A stretch of 64,000 bases of DNA, taken from Pseudomonadota bacterium. GTDB taxonomy: Bacteria; Pseudomonadota; Alphaproteobacteria; Rhodobacterales; Rhodobacteraceae. The translations under genes and the position numbers were made by a program. The first letter of the stretch is position 1, and every line of letters starts with the position of its first letter. Below the pieces are notes generated by a model. The model did not search any database and was not told the DNA's origin. It saw only the letters and a program-made list of their open reading frames with translations. Below, in pieces: positions 37,820-47,584 of the stretch. The stretch covers positions 186,001 through 250,000 of the forward strand of contig JAIUPC010000006.1 of assembly GCA_020161655.1 (NCBI GenBank), given 5' to 3'.

Positions 37820-39271
37820 CTATTCCGCTGCCAGCGCAGAATCCCAGCCGGAGATGGCCTTGACCTCAAGGAATTCCTCGATGCCCCAGTGGCCACCCTC
37901 GCGCGCCCGGCCTGAGGCTTTGACGCCGCCGAAGGGCGAGCCTGCGCCGCGCGACTTGCCGTTCATCTCGACCATGCCGGACTTGAGGCTCAGGGCAAGG
38001 CGGTTGCGGCGCGGGCCGTCCTGGGTCTGGACGTAGTTCGTGAGGCCATAGGGCGTGTCATTGGCAATCCTCACAGCCTCTTCCTCATCCTCGAAGGGGA
38101 TGATCGCGAGGACCGGGCCGAAGATCTCTTCCTTCTCGATGGTCATGCCGGGGATCACGTCGGCGAAAACCGTCGGGCGGACGAAATAGCCCTTGTTCAT
38201 CCCCTCGGGCAGGCCAAGGCCACCGGCGACCAGCCGCGCGCCTTCGTCGATGCCCTTCTGGATGAAGCCCTGGATCTGGTCCCACTGGCGCTTGTTCACC
38301 ACCGGGCCGATGTGGCGGCCATGTTCCGATGCCGGTGCGACCTTGACGCCCTTCGCGACCTCGGCGGCAATCTCCACCGCCTGATCGTAGTAGCTCCGCT
38401 CCACCAGCATCCGGCTTGGCGCGTTGCAGCTTTGGCCGGAGTTGTTCATCAGGTGCAGAACGCCGCGCTTCACCGCGTTTTCATCGGCATCGGCGAAGAT
38501 CAGGTTGGCACCCTTGCCACCCAGTTCAAGCGTCACCCTTTTCAGCGTCTCTGCCGCCGCTTTCGAGATGGCGCGCCCGGCGCGGGTCGAGCCGGTGAAG
38601 GAAATCATCTCCACATCCGGATGTTCGGAAAGCCGCGCGCCGACGCCCATGCCGTCACCGTTGACGAGGTTGAAGACACCCGGCGGCACGCCCGCGTCAT
38701 GGCAGAACTCGGCGAAGATCATCGCATTGAGCGGGCTTTCCTCGGAGGGTTTCAGCACGCAAGTGCAGCCCGCCAGCAGCGCCGGAATGACCTTCAGCGC
38801 GATCTGGTTCATCGGCCAGTTCCACGGCGTGATGAGGCCGACGACACCGATGGGTTCCAGCGCGATGCGGTCGTTCGGGGCGTGGGGGCCAAGGGGGCGG
38901 ACCCATTCGATGTCGTCGAAGGCGGTCAGGAAGTTCTTCAGGTGCCAGGGCAGGCAGGGCGCCTGGCTGTCGCGCGACATGTCGATGGGGGCGCCCATTT
39001 CGAGGGAGATCGCGGCGGCAAGCTCATCCTTCCGGCGTTCGTATTCGGCAAGGATGCGCTCCACCACGGCCCTGCGCTCCGCCGGCGGGGTTGCGGCCCA
39101 GGCCGGGAACGCCGCCTTGGCCGCCGCGACCGCATGGTCGGCATCGGTGGCGGTGCCGAGCGAGATGATGGCGCAAGCCTCTTCGGTCGAAGGGTCGATG
39201 ACCGGGTGATCCTTGGCCTGAACCGGCGCAACCCAGCGCCCGCCGATGTAGAAATCCCGCTTCTCGATCAT
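37820..39271 (-). CDS. NAD(P)-dependent aldehyde dehydrogenase
   Basis: A 483-residue aldehyde dehydrogenase. The cofactor region includes GLITPWNWPMNQ near residue 140, SFTGSTRAGRA near 218, the catalytic glutamate in TLELGGKGAN near 246, and the nucleophile in NSGQSCNAPSR near 280. Specificity is unclear; it could follow the methylated-amine genes by oxidising an aldehyde product, but formaldehyde use is not proven by the sequence. Upstream is an 18-base palindrome that looks like an operator. The 186-base gap to the divergent peroxiredoxin holds the promoters for both. Confidence 0.94.
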   Translation of the reverse strand: MIEKRDFYIGGRWVAPVQAKDHPVIDPSTEEACAIISLGTATDADHAVAAAKAAFPAWAATPPAERRAVVERILAEYERRKDELAAAISLEMGAPIDMSRDSQAPCLPWHLKNFLTAFDDIEWVRPLGPHAPNDRIALEPIGVVGLITPWNWPMNQIALKVIPALLAGCTCVLKPSEESPLNAMIFAEFCHDAGVPPGVFNLVNGDGMGVGARLSEHPDVEMISFTGSTRAGRAISKAAAETLKRVTLELGGKGANLIFADADENAVKRGVLHLMNNSGQSCNAPSRMLVERSYYDQAVEIAAEVAKGVKVAPASEHGRHIGPVVNKRQWDQIQGFIQKGIDEGARLVAGGLGLPEGMNKGYFVRPTVFADVIPGMTIEKEEIFGPVLAIIPFEDEEEAVRIANDTPYGLTNYVQTQDGPRRNRLALSLKSGMVEMNGKSRGAGSPFGGVKASGRAREGGHWGIEEFLEVKAISGWDSALAAE

Positions 39272-39337
39272 CGCATCTCTCCTTCTTTTCGCGCGCGAGA
39301 CTGCCAGCGCCGGTGAGTCGCGGCAAGGGGGCGGGCG

Positions 39338-39355
39338 ATAATTTGATCAAATTAT
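39338..39355. promoter_or_regulatory. Perfect 18-bp palindrome, operator candidate
   Basis: ATAATTTGATCAAATTAT is an exact palindrome, AT-rich in a GC-rich region. It is 67 bases ahead of the aldehyde dehydrogenase start and 103 bases ahead of the peroxiredoxin start. The regulator is not identified, and none is encoded next to it. Confidence 0.55.
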
Positions 39356-39457
39356 TTCCTGGCCGATTCTTCGGGCGAACCGTCGTTTCGGGCTGGAATG
39401 CGCCGCGCACGCGCCTATGCTCGCGCCGTTCTACTATACCAGGAAGAGGAGACCCCC

Positions 39458-40111
39458 ATGGGCCTGCGCATCAATGACACCGTGCCCGATTTCACCGCTG
39501 AGTCCGATCAGGGCGAAATCCGGTTTCATGAGTGGATCGGTGACAACTGGGCAATCCTGTTTTCGCATCCGAAGGACTTTACCCCGGTCTGCACCACTGA
39601 ATTCGGCGCCGTGGCGCTGCTTGCCGACGAATGGGCGCGGCGGAAGACCAAGGTGATCGGCATTTCCGTCGACGGGACCGAGGAGCACAAACGCTGGAAG
39701 GCCGACATCGAGGCTGCCGCCAAGACAAAGGCCGGCTTCCCGATCATCGCCGACAAGGGGCTGGCGGTGTCCAAGGCCTTCGACATGCTGCCCGCCGAAG
39801 CCTATCTGCCGGAAAACCCGACGCCGAATGACAGCCAGACGGTGCGGTCGGTCTTCATCATCGGGCCGGACAAGAAGCTGAAACTGTCGATGACCTACCC
39901 GATGAACGTCGGCCGCAACTTCGCCGAGGTGCTGCGCGCGCTCGACGGGTTGCAGACCGCGGGCGCCAACGGCGTGGCGATGCCCGCGAACTGGGAGGTT
40001 GGCCAGGACGTGATCGTGCCGCTTGCCGTCAGCGATGCCGATGCGGAGAAGAAGTACGGCAAGGTCAACAAGGTCCTGCCCTATCTGCGCTACGTCAAGC
40101 TGCCGGACTGA
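39458..40111 (+). CDS. 1-Cys peroxiredoxin (Prx6 type)
   Basis: A 217-residue peroxiredoxin of the 1-Cys (Prx6) type that reduces peroxides. The peroxidatic cysteine lies in HPKDFTPVCTTEFG near residue 48, with the family's TTE pattern, and the long C-terminal dimerisation part is present to residue 217. The start is set by an AGGAAGAGGAG ribosome site. It is followed by a strong terminator and, past that, by the DUF1127/sRNA locus, which in Rhodobacter relatives responds to oxidative stress. Confidence 0.95.
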   Translation: MGLRINDTVPDFTAESDQGEIRFHEWIGDNWAILFSHPKDFTPVCTTEFGAVALLADEWARRKTKVIGISVDGTEEHKRWKADIEAAAKTKAGFPIIADKGLAVSKAFDMLPAEAYLPENPTPNDSQTVRSVFIIGPDKKLKLSMTYPMNVGRNFAEVLRALDGLQTAGANGVAMPANWEVGQDVIVPLAVSDADAEKKYGKVNKVLPYLRYVKLPD

Positions 40112-40136
40112 AACCCGCGCCAGACCTGATCTATCG

Positions 40137-40170
40137 ACCCCGCGCCCCCAAAGGCGCGGGGTTTTCATTT
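40137..40170 (+). terminator. Rho-independent terminator of the peroxiredoxin gene
   Basis: CCCCGCGCC (40138-40146) pairs with GGCGCGGGG (40153-40161) across a six-base loop. A T tract (TTTTCATTTTT) follows at 40062 plus 100, that is from 40162. Confidence 0.9.
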
Positions 40171-40232
40171 TTGGCGCAGGTCGCGCCACAAGCCATGCGT
40201 CCAACGCATAGCGCCTTTGGCGAGACGGTGGA

Positions 40233-40260
40233 TTGTGCAGGTGCAGCATGACGGCCATCT
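40233..40260 (+). promoter_or_regulatory. Candidate heat-shock-type (RpoH) promoter of the DUF1127 locus
   Basis: TTGTGC (40233-40238) and CCATCT (40255-40260) are separated by 16 bases. CCATNT resembles the -10 element of RpoH promoters, and the related R. sphaeroides locus is known to depend on RpoHI/RpoHII. The match is weak in the -35 element, so the call is tentative. Confidence 0.35.
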
Positions 40261-40316
40261 TAGCGTCAACGGCACGGAAAAGATGAATGTGTGCCGGAAC
40301 GAAAGAGGAAATGAAC

Positions 40317-40532
40317 ATGGCTTATGTAGCTTCTCACAGCGCCGCGCGCCCCTCCATCCGGGAGTATGTTGCGAACCTGGTCGCCTCGGTGAAAGAGGCA
40401 AACGCCCGCCGCGCCGTTTACGTCAAGACGCTGAACGAACTCCGCTCGCTGAGCGATCGCGATCTCGCCGACCTCGGCATCGCCCGTCTGCAGATCGAAG
40501 ACATCGCGCTTCAGGCGGCCTACGCGAAGTAA
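40317..40532 (+). CDS. DUF1127 small protein (CcaF1-like)
   Basis: A 71-residue DUF1127 protein. The domain lies in the C-terminal half, with LNELRSLSDRDLADLGIARL near residues 41-60, the usual arginine-rich helical motif. In Rhodobacter sphaeroides a DUF1127 protein, CcaF1, binds RNA and aids sRNA maturation; DUF1127 proteins in other alphaproteobacteria control phosphate signalling. The ATG at 40317 has a good AGAGGA site at proper distance; an ATG six bases earlier is too close. Immediately downstream is an RNA with CCTCCTCCC loops, as at the CcaF1-CcsR locus, so they probably form one transcript. Confidence 0.88.
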   Translation: MAYVASHSAARPSIREYVANLVASVKEANARRAVYVKTLNELRSLSDRDLADLGIARLQIEDIALQAAYAK

Positions 40533-40539
40533 TCGCAGG

Positions 40540-40647
40540 TTTTCTCCGGCCCGACCCTCCCTCGGTGTCGGAAAAAGGCGGGACGCCTCCTCCCTCGTCC
40601 CGCCAAAGACAAGGCCCGCAGCATCAGCTGCGGGCCTTTTTGTTTTC
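40540..40647 (+). ncRNA. CcsR/cuckoo-family sRNA candidate in DUF1127 3' UTR
   Basis: Starting just after the DUF1127 stop, two hairpins expose C-rich loops. The first has stem CCGAC/GTCGG (40551-40555, 40567-40571) with loop CCTCCCTCGGT. The second has stem GGCGGGAC/GTCCCGCC (40577-40584, 40597-40604) with loop GCCTCCTCCCTC, including the nonamer CCTCCTCCC at 40586-40594. A terminator ends it, for a length of about 100 bases. CcsR RNAs of R. sphaeroides (the cuckoo family) have the same anti-Shine-Dalgarno motif and the same DUF1127 neighbour. Only one copy is seen here, where R. sphaeroides has four. Confidence 0.78.
40611..40647 (+). terminator. Strong terminator of DUF1127-sRNA transcript
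   Basis: AAGGCCCGCAGC (40611-40622) and its exact complement (40627-40638) flank a four-base loop. TTTTTGTTTT follows. Confidence 0.95.
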
Positions 40648-40669
40648 GCGGCCATCCGCTCAGGCAGGC

Positions 40670-43600
40670 CTAATGCGGCGCTTCCGTCTGGTCGTCCGCG
40701 CCCGGCTGAACCGTTGTGCTGCCATCCTTCTTGCCAAATCGCCGCGTCCATTCGCGCATCTGTTCGAACACGATGAAGAGAAGCGGGATGACGAAGATGC
40801 CGAGAACTGCGGAACCGATCATCCCGAAAAAGACCGGAATGCCGACCGCGTACATGCTGTCCGCCCCTGGGCCTGACGCGAGGATCAAGGGCACCAGACC
40901 GGCGATGAAGGCGAATGAGGTCATCATCACCGGGCGGAACCGCTGCTGCGACCCGATGCTGGCCGCTTCGGTGATCGAGTGCCCCTCGGCAAGCCTTTCC
41001 AGCGCAAACTCCACGATCAGGATGGCGTTCTTGGCCGCCAATGCAATCAGGACCACGATGCCGATCTGCGCATAGATGTCGATCGAGGCGCCCACGGCCC
41101 AGATCCCGAAGATCGCCACCAGAATGCCCGCCGAAACCGACAGGAGCACGCCGATAGGGACGTTCCAGCTCTCATAGAGGGCGACGAGGAAAAGATAGGC
41201 GAAAAGGAGCGCAAAGCCGAGAACGATGCCGGTCTGGCCGGCGGACTCCTTCAGTTCCAGCCCCTGACCGGTCCATTCGTAGGCAAATCCGGCGGGAAGG
41301 GTCTGGTTCGCGATCTCTTCCATCTTGGCGATGGCCTCGCCGTCGCCCACGCCCTGCGCCGCGGAGCCGTTGATCGAAACCGCGCGGTAGTTGTTGTAGC
41401 GCACGATGGAACGTGGCGCGGCCTCGATCCTCGCCGTGGCGATGGCTGACAAGGGCACCATCTCGCCCTGGTTGTTGCGGATCTGGGTGCCATAGATGGA
41501 TTCGATGCTCATCCGGGTTTCGCCCTCGCCCAGAACCCAGACGGTGAAGCCTTTGCCGAAAAGGGTGATGTCGGCGACGTAGATGCCGCCGAGCGCGCCC
41601 TGCAGCGAGGTGAAGACATCCGGCAAGGCCAAGCCGAGCGTGTAAAGCTTGTCGCGGTCGATATCGAGCCGCACCTGCGGGGTGCTCGCGTCAAAAGTGG
41701 AATAGACCGCGCCAAGATCCGCCTCCTGATTGGCCTGAACGACGATGCCGCGCATGGCGGCCGCCATTTCCTCGGGCGGCTGGCCGGCGAGCGCCTCGAC
41801 CATCATCTCAAAACCGCCCGTGGCGCCGGACCCCGGCAACGACGGCGGGTTGACCGCGATGAAGGTGGCATCGCCGATCTGCTGAAGCTGCTGCGTCAGC
41901 CGCTGCGCGATCGCCGTCGAATGGTTCTGGGAATCGAGCCGTTCGGAAAAGTCCTTCAGCCGAACGAAAGCGATACCGGCGTTCGAGGCGACCCCCAGAT
42001 CGAGAAGGTTGAAGCCGCTGACCGTCACGATGGAATCGACCGCAGGTTCCTGCTTGATGATCTCGGCCCCGCGCTCCATCACCTCGAAGGACCGGCTGAG
42101 CGATGCGCCCGGCGGCATGTTCATCACCGCGATGACGTAGCCCAGATCCTCGGCAGGAAGGAAGCCCGACGGCGTGACCGAGGCAATGCGCTGGGTCGCA
42201 AAGCCGAAACCCAGGACGAGAACGATGGAAAGCACTGCGAGCCGCGCAAGGCGCTTCACGATGGCGCCGTAGCCGCGCCCGACGGCGTCGATGCCGCCCG
42301 AAATCCGCCGCATGAAGCCGACCGGATGGCCCGGCTTCAGAAGGATGCTGCAAAGCGCCGGCGACAGAGTCAGCGCGTTGATGGCCGAGATGACCATGGC
42401 GGCGGAGATCGTGATCGCGAACTGGCGGAAGAGGACGCCGCTTGTCCCCGGCAGGAAGGCGACCGGGACAAAGACCGAAAGGAGCACCAGCGTGATGGCG
42501 ATGATCGGACCGGTGATTTCGGCCATTGCCTTCCGCGTCGCCTCGGCGGGGGAAAGGTGTGGTTCCTCCTCCATCACCTTCTCGACGTTCTCGACCACAA
42601 CGATGGCGTCGTCGACGACGATTCCGATGGCCAGTACCATCGCCAGCAGCGAGATCGTATTGGCCGAATAGCCCATCGCCAGCAGCACGGCGAATGTGCC
42701 GATCACCGAGACCGGAACCGCGATCAGCGGGATCAGCGAAGGCCGCGCCCGGCCAAGGAAGACGAAGACGACGATGCCGACGAGGACAAAAGCCTCGATC
42801 AGGGTATCCACTACCTTCTCGATCATCGCCTCGACAAACTCGGCGGTGTTGTAGATGAACTTGTAGTTTACGCCCTCAGGATAGCGGTCGCTGAGTTGCT
42901 CAAGCCTGTGGGTGACGGCCTCGGCCACCGCGACGGCATTGGCGCCCGGCGACAGGTAGACCGCTATCGGGGCGGTCGGATTGCCGTCGAGGCGACCGAT
43001 CACGTCATAGTTCGCCGCGCCAAGCTCGACCCGCGCCACATCCTTCATCCGGATGAACGACCCGTCAGGCATGCTGCGGACGATGATCTCCTCGAATTCC
43101 TTGGCGGTGGTCAGCTTGCCCTTGGTGGTGATCGTCATCTGCAGTTCGGACCCGATATCCGGCGTCGGCTGGGCGCCGATGCGGCCGATGGCGGCCTGCA
43201 GGTGCTGTGTCCTCAGCGCAGCCACCAGATCACCGGTCGTCAGATTGAGGTCGGCCAGCTTCTGCGGGTCGATCCAGATGCGCATCGCATAGTCGCGCGT
43301 GCCGAAGTTGAAGACATCGCCGACGCCGTTGATGCGCTTCAGTTCGTCAATGATGTTGATCGTGACGAAGTTGGACAGGAAGGTCTGATCGTGTTCGGGA
43401 TTGTCCGAATAGAAGGCGAAGACCTGAAGGATGTCCGTCGAGGATTTCTTGATCTGCAGGCCCTGCTCGCGCACCGTCTGCGGCAGCCTGGGCTCAGCGA
43501 GCTTGACGCGGTTCTGGATGTTGACCGTGGCGATATCGGGATCGACGCCGAGTTCAAACACCACCGAAAGGCTGTACTGCCCGGCGTTGTTGGAGTTGGA

Positions 43601-43840
43601 GCGCATGTAGCGCATCCCCTCGACGCCGTTGATGGCGCTCTCGATCGGCACCGCGATGGATTCCTCCACCGTCAGCGCATCGGCGCCGCTGTAGCTGGCC
43701 GAGACCTGCACCGTTGGCGGCGCGATCTGCGGATACTGCGAAACCGGGATCACCTGCATCGCGATAAGGCCGGCGATGGTGATGACGATCGAGATCACAA
43801 AAGCCAGTCGGGGCCGGCGGATAAAGACGTCCGAGATCAT
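40670..43840 (-). CDS. RND multidrug efflux transporter, inner-membrane pump (AcrB/HAE1 type)
   Basis: A 1,056-residue RND pump of the hydrophobe/amphiphile efflux family. Twelve membrane spans and two large periplasmic loops fit the length. The proton-relay aspartates are in [15 protein letters not shown] near residue 405, and the matching lysine lies in [11 protein letters not shown] near 945. The N-terminus [14 protein letters not shown] is typical. It follows its adaptor gene with 11 bases between them. No outer-membrane TolC-type channel or regulator gene adjoins, so the pump likely shares a channel encoded elsewhere. Confidence 0.96.
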   Translation of the reverse strand: MISDVFIRRPRLAFVISIVITIAGLIAMQVIPVSQYPQIAPPTVQVSASYSGADALTVEESIAVPIESAINGVEGMRYMRSNSNNAGQYSLSVVFELGVDPDIATVNIQNRVKLAEPRLPQTVREQGLQIKKSSTDILQVFAFYSDNPEHDQTFLSNFVTINIIDELKRINGVGDVFNFGTRDYAMRIWIDPQKLADLNLTTGDLVAALRTQHLQAAIGRIGAQPTPDIGSELQMTITTKGKLTTAKEFEEIIVRSMPDGSFIRMKDVARVELGAANYDVIGRLDGNPTAPIAVYLSPGANAVAVAEAVTHRLEQLSDRYPEGVNYKFIYNTAEFVEAMIEKVVDTLIEAFVLVGIVVFVFLGRARPSLIPLIAVPVSVIGTFAVLLAMGYSANTISLLAMVLAIGIVVDDAIVVVENVEKVMEEEPHLSPAEATRKAMAEITGPIIAITLVLLSVFVPVAFLPGTSGVLFRQFAITISAAMVISAINALTLSPALCSILLKPGHPVGFMRRISGGIDAVGRGYGAIVKRLARLAVLSIVLVLGFGFATQRIASVTPSGFLPAEDLGYVIAVMNMPPGASLSRSFEVMERGAEIIKQEPAVDSIVTVSGFNLLDLGVASNAGIAFVRLKDFSERLDSQNHSTAIAQRLTQQLQQIGDATFIAVNPPSLPGSGATGGFEMMVEALAGQPPEEMAAAMRGIVVQANQEADLGAVYSTFDASTPQVRLDIDRDKLYTLGLALPDVFTSLQGALGGIYVADITLFGKGFTVWVLGEGETRMSIESIYGTQIRNNQGEMVPLSAIATARIEAAPRSIVRYNNYRAVSINGSAAQGVGDGEAIAKMEEIANQTLPAGFAYEWTGQGLELKESAGQTGIVLGFALLFAYLFLVALYESWNVPIGVLLSVSAGILVAIFGIWAVGASIDIYAQIGIVVLIALAAKNAILIVEFALERLAEGHSITEAASIGSQQRFRPVMMTSFAFIAGLVPLILASGPGADSMYAVGIPVFFGMIGSAVLGIFVIPLLFIVFEQMREWTRRFGKKDGSTTVQPGADDQTEAPH

Positions 43841-43851
43841 GGTGGCGCGCC

Positions 43852-45003
43852 TTATTGAGTGTTCTGGGCTTCGGACGGGGCAACTTTCATGCCAGGCCGC
43901 ACCTTCTGGATGCCGCCGACGATCACCATTTCGCCTTCGGTCAGGCCCTTTGTCACGGCCATGAACGTTCCCTGTTCCCGACCGGTCTCGATCCGCGCCT
44001 GATTGACCGTGCCATCCTCGGCCACGGTCAGAACATAGGCGCCCTGCTGGTCGAGAAGGAGCGCCTGCTGCGGAATCGCAAGCTGCTGCACCGGGGTCTT
44101 GCCGACGATCCTGACGCTGACGATCTGCCGGCCAACGAGCACGCCGTCGGGATTGGCGAAGGTCGCCCGGGCGAGAAGAGAGTCCGTTGATGTCGTGGCC
44201 TGGATATCGGCGAAGGCGAGCTTGCCGTCCTCGGCATATTCGCTGCCGTCCGAGAGCTTCAGCCTGATGATCACATCATCGGCCGTCGCGTGCCGCTTCT
44301 GGACCTGCAGCATCTGCGCTTGCGGCACCGGGAAGGAGACATAGATCGGGTCGGTCTGCACGACCGTGGCAAGAGGGCCGGAGGACGGGCTGATCAGCGC
44401 CCCGATGGAGACGTCTGAACGACCGATCCGCCCGGCAATCGGCGACTTGATCCTGGTGTAGTCGAGGTTCAGCGTGGCGGCATCAAGCTGCGACTGCGCC
44501 ACTTCGACCTGCGCCGCGGCGACGTCGAGATTGGCGCTGGCCGTATCGAGGCTCGCCTGCGATTGTACGTCGCGTTCGGTCAGCACCTTCTGGCGCTCAT
44601 AGGTCTGCAGCGCGAGCTTTCGCTGCGCTTCAGCCACCGCGACGGCGGCGCGCGCCTGATCGACCGAGTTGCTGTAGGTGTCATCCTCAAGCTCGAAGAG
44701 AAGATCGCCGACCGCGACTGCGCCGCCCTCCTGAAAGTGCTTGGTTTTCAGATAGCCCGCGACCTTGGCCTGAAGGGCAACGGATTCAATGGCTTCGACG
44801 CGGCCGGTGAAAGTCTCGCTCTCTTCCAGATCCTGCTGGGCCACGCGCACGACCGACACCGGCATCGCCGGCGCTTCGGGCGCGGCTTCTTGCGCTTGGA
44901 CCTCGGGGGCGAAAATTACCGCAGCCGAGGAAATCAGTGCGGCAAGGGCCAGTGAGCGGATCGCTGAAAAATCGGCAGCCTGCCTGCGTTCGTGAAAAAC
45001 CAT
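43852..45003 (-). CDS. RND efflux periplasmic adaptor (membrane fusion protein)
   Basis: A 383-residue membrane fusion protein linking the pump to the outer-membrane channel. A signal sequence ends near EVQAQE (residue 38). The lipoyl and hairpin regions lie at residues 60-190, with [13 protein letters not shown] and the mirrored block [17 protein letters not shown], and the beta-barrel follows to the end. An in-frame GAGGGCGAA element precedes the ATG. The gene starts ahead of the pump in the same operon. A 221-base gap before the pnp terminator may hold the promoter. Confidence 0.93.
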   Translation of the reverse strand: MVFHERRQAADFSAIRSLALAALISSAAVIFAPEVQAQEAAPEAPAMPVSVVRVAQQDLEESETFTGRVEAIESVALQAKVAGYLKTKHFQEGGAVAVGDLLFELEDDTYSNSVDQARAAVAVAEAQRKLALQTYERQKVLTERDVQSQASLDTASANLDVAAAQVEVAQSQLDAATLNLDYTRIKSPIAGRIGRSDVSIGALISPSSGPLATVVQTDPIYVSFPVPQAQMLQVQKRHATADDVIIRLKLSDGSEYAEDGKLAFADIQATTSTDSLLARATFANPDGVLVGRQIVSVRIVGKTPVQQLAIPQQALLLDQQGAYVLTVAEDGTVNQARIETGREQGTFMAVTKGLTEGEMVIVGGIQKVRPGMKVAPSEAQNTQ

Positions 45004-45170
45004 TTCGCCCTCGCCAAGCTTGGGTTGAAGTCAAAGCAATCAGTATTGGCGGTATATGAGCACCGCACCCGCAAAGCGCCAACCGAAACTTCGCGTCAGG
45101 CCGAAAGATTCTGCCTGCCGACGGGACGTCATTCCGCCGGCGCGGACGCAAGGAACCCGCAGGCTGAAAC

Positions 45171-45202
45171 GAGAAAGGCCCCGGCATCGCTGCCGGGGCC
45201 TT
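45171..45202 (-). terminator. pnp terminator
   Basis: AAGGCCCCGGCA (45175-45186) and its complement (45191-45202) form a 12-base-pair stem with a four-base loop, 23 bases past the pnp stop. On the minus strand TCTCGTTTC follows. Confidence 0.88.
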
Positions 45203-45224
45203 CCATACTCGGTGAAAGGGAAGC

Positions 45225-47378
45225 TCAGCCTTCGGCCGGCTCTTCCTTTTCTTTCTTCTCGGGGACGATCTCGGCCCCGGTTTCCTGATCGACCATCTTC
45301 ATGCCAAGGCGGACCTTGCCACGGTCGTCGAAGCCCAGAAGCTTGACCTTCACGTCCTGGCCTTCCTTCAGGATCTCGTTCGGATGGGTCAGGCGCTTGT
45401 TGGCGATCTGGGACACATGCACCAGACCGTCGCGCTTGCCGAAGAAGTTCACGAAGGCGCCGAAATCGACGAGCTTCACCACCTTGCCGGTGTAGATCTT
45501 GCCCTCTTCCGGCTCTGCCACGATCGAATAGATCATGTCATAGGCCTTCTTGATGGCTTCGGCATTGGCCGAGGCGATCTTGATGACGCCGTCGTCGTTG
45601 ATGTCGACCTTGGCGCCCGAGGTTTCCACGATCTCGCGGATGACCTTGCCGCCCGAACCGATCACTTCACGGATCTTGTCGGTCGGAATGGTCATCGTCT
45701 CGATCCGGGGCGCATGGGCGGAAAACTCCGACCGGCCTTCGGTCAGCGCCTTCGACATTTCGTCCAGGATATGCATCCGGCCGTCTTTCGCCTGCGCCAG
45801 AGCCTGCTCCATGATCGCCGGCGTGATGCCCGCAACCTTGATGTCCATCTGAAGCGAGGTGATGCCGTTCGCGGTCCCTGCGACCTTGAAGTCCATGTCG
45901 CCGAGGTGATCCTCGTCGCCAAGGATGTCGGTCAGGACCGCCCATTTGCCGTCATCTTCCAGGATCAGGCCCATGGCGACGCCGGCAACCGGAGCTTTCA
46001 GCGGCACGCCCGCATCCATCATCGAAAGCGACGAACCGCAGACCGTGGCCATCGAGGAAGAGCCGTTCGACTCGGTGATCTCCGACACCAGACGGATGGT
46101 GTAGGGGAAGTCGGTCGGTGCCGGCAGAACCGCCTGCAGCGCGCGCCAGGCAAGCTTGCCATGGCCGATCTCGCGCCGGCCGGGGGGGCCGAAGCGACCA
46201 ACCTCGCCGACCGAATAGGGCGGGAAGTTGTAGTGGAGAAGAAAGTTCGAACGGAAGTTGCCGTGCAGCGCGTCGATGATCTGCTCATCCTCGCCGGTGC
46301 CGAGCGTGGTGATGACCAGGCCTTGGGTCTCGCCGCGGGTGAAGAGCGCCGAACCGTGCGTACGCGGCAGGATGCCGACTTCCGACACGATCGGGCGCAC
46401 CGTCTTGGTATCACGACCGTCGATGCGGATGCCGTTCGAAACGACATCGCCGCGCAGGATCGAGGATTCCAGCTTCTTGATCGCCGAACCGAGGTTGGCG
46501 TCGGCCTTGTCCTCATCCGACAGCGACGCGACGATGGCGGCGGCAGCGGCAGAGATGGCGTTGGTCCGGTCCTGCTTGTCCTTGATCGCGAAGGCGGCGC
46601 GCATCTCGGCTTCGCCGGCGGCCTTCACCTTGGCGTAAAGCGCGGAATAGTCCGGCGGCGCGAAGTCGAAGGGCTCTTTCGCGGCAACCTCGGCGAAGTC
46701 GATGATGAGGTCGATCACCGGCTGCATCTGCTCATGGCCGAACTTCACGGCGCCGAGCATCTCGGCTTCCGAAAGCTCATAGGCTTCGGATTCCACCATC
46801 ATGACCGCGTCCTTGGTGCCGGCGATGACGAGGTCGAGCCGCTGCTCGGGGTTCATGCGAAGCTGATCCATGTCGGCGACATCGGGGTTCAGCACATATT
46901 CGCCATTGGCAAAACCGACGCGCGCCGCACCGATCGGGCCCATGAACGGGACGCCGGAAATCGTCAGCGCGGCCGAGGCGGCGATCATCGCCACGACGTC
47001 CGGGTCATTGACGAGGTCATGGCTCAGCACGGTGCAGATGATCAGCACTTCATGCTTGAAGCCTTCGACGAAGAGCGGACGGATCGGACGGTCGATCAGG
47101 CGCGAGGTCAGCGTCTCTTTCTCGGACGGACGGCCTTCGCGCTTGAAGAAGCCGCCCGGGATCTTGCCGGCGGCATAGGTCTTTTCCTGGTAATGCACGG
47201 TCAGCGGGAAGAAGTCCTGGCCCGGCTTCGGCGCCTTGGCAAAGGTCACGTTGGCCATGACGCTGGTCTCGCCCAGCGTGGCAATGACCGAACCGTCAGC
47301 CTGGCGGGCGACTTTCCCCGTTTCCAGCGTGAGCGTTTCATGGCCCCACTGGATCGATTTCTTGGTTACGTTGAACAT
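45225..47378 (-). CDS. pnp: Polynucleotide phosphorylase
   Basis: A 717-residue PNPase, the 3'-to-5' phosphorolytic exoribonuclease of the RNA degradosome. Two RNase PH domains are separated by an alpha-helical linker, the second with [20 protein letters not shown] near residue 437. A KH domain with the [10 protein letters not shown] loop lies near 565 and an S1 domain to the end. The C-terminal tail is acidic and lysine-rich. rpsO normally precedes it directly; here 1.5 kb of plus-strand genes intervene. A folded leader lies just ahead of its ribosome site. Confidence 0.98.
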   Translation of the reverse strand: MFNVTKKSIQWGHETLTLETGKVARQADGSVIATLGETSVMANVTFAKAPKPGQDFFPLTVHYQEKTYAAGKIPGGFFKREGRPSEKETLTSRLIDRPIRPLFVEGFKHEVLIICTVLSHDLVNDPDVVAMIAASAALTISGVPFMGPIGAARVGFANGEYVLNPDVADMDQLRMNPEQRLDLVIAGTKDAVMMVESEAYELSEAEMLGAVKFGHEQMQPVIDLIIDFAEVAAKEPFDFAPPDYSALYAKVKAAGEAEMRAAFAIKDKQDRTNAISAAAAAIVASLSDEDKADANLGSAIKKLESSILRGDVVSNGIRIDGRDTKTVRPIVSEVGILPRTHGSALFTRGETQGLVITTLGTGEDEQIIDALHGNFRSNFLLHYNFPPYSVGEVGRFGPPGRREIGHGKLAWRALQAVLPAPTDFPYTIRLVSEITESNGSSSMATVCGSSLSMMDAGVPLKAPVAGVAMGLILEDDGKWAVLTDILGDEDHLGDMDFKVAGTANGITSLQMDIKVAGITPAIMEQALAQAKDGRMHILDEMSKALTEGRSEFSAHAPRIETMTIPTDKIREVIGSGGKVIREIVETSGAKVDINDDGVIKIASANAEAIKKAYDMIYSIVAEPEEGKIYTGKVVKLVDFGAFVNFFGKRDGLVHVSQIANKRLTHPNEILKEGQDVKVKLLGFDDRGKVRLGMKMVDQETGAEIVPEKKEKEEPAEG

Positions 47379-47393
47379 CTATCGTTTCCTCTC

Positions 47394-47425
47394 GGGAGCA
47401 CCCACGGGCGTATCCCGTGTCTCCC
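47394..47425 (-). promoter_or_regulatory. pnp leader hairpin
   Basis: In the 5' leader, GGGAG pairs with CTCCC (47421-47425 with 47394-47398) and encloses CACGGG/CCCGTG (47414-47419 with 47403-47408). It stands 15 bases before the ATG. In E. coli, pnp autoregulation uses RNase III cleavage of a leader stem; a like role here is inference. Confidence 0.45.
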
Positions 47426-47550
47426 ATCTGAAATGGCGGCCCCATTGCCGCCGCCCCCAATCCTTCGCATGCGCCCGGGGGCATGGGCTCACGTCACAGA
47501 TGGACGGGGGCCATACAGGAAAAGGGGGCGGTTGGGAAGTGAATATGGAG

Positions 47551-47578
47551 TTGACAAACTTTGCCATAAACCTAGCAT
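47551..47578 (+). promoter_or_regulatory. Sigma-70 promoter of parDE
   Basis: TTGACA (47551-47556) and TAGCAT (47573-47578) stand 16 bases apart. The likely start site coincides with the ATG at 47585, so the mRNA may be leaderless or nearly so. Confidence 0.6.
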
Positions 47579-47584
47579 CCCGGC

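Noticed and set aside
41921-43858. Long plus-strand frame opposite the RND pump
   Set aside because: Antisense shadow; the peptide is rich in Asp, Arg and His with no known fold.
45004-45224. tRNA or divergent regulator gene upstream of the RND operon
   Set aside because: No cloverleaf pattern or coding frame was found. Only the pnp terminator and a probable promoter region are present.
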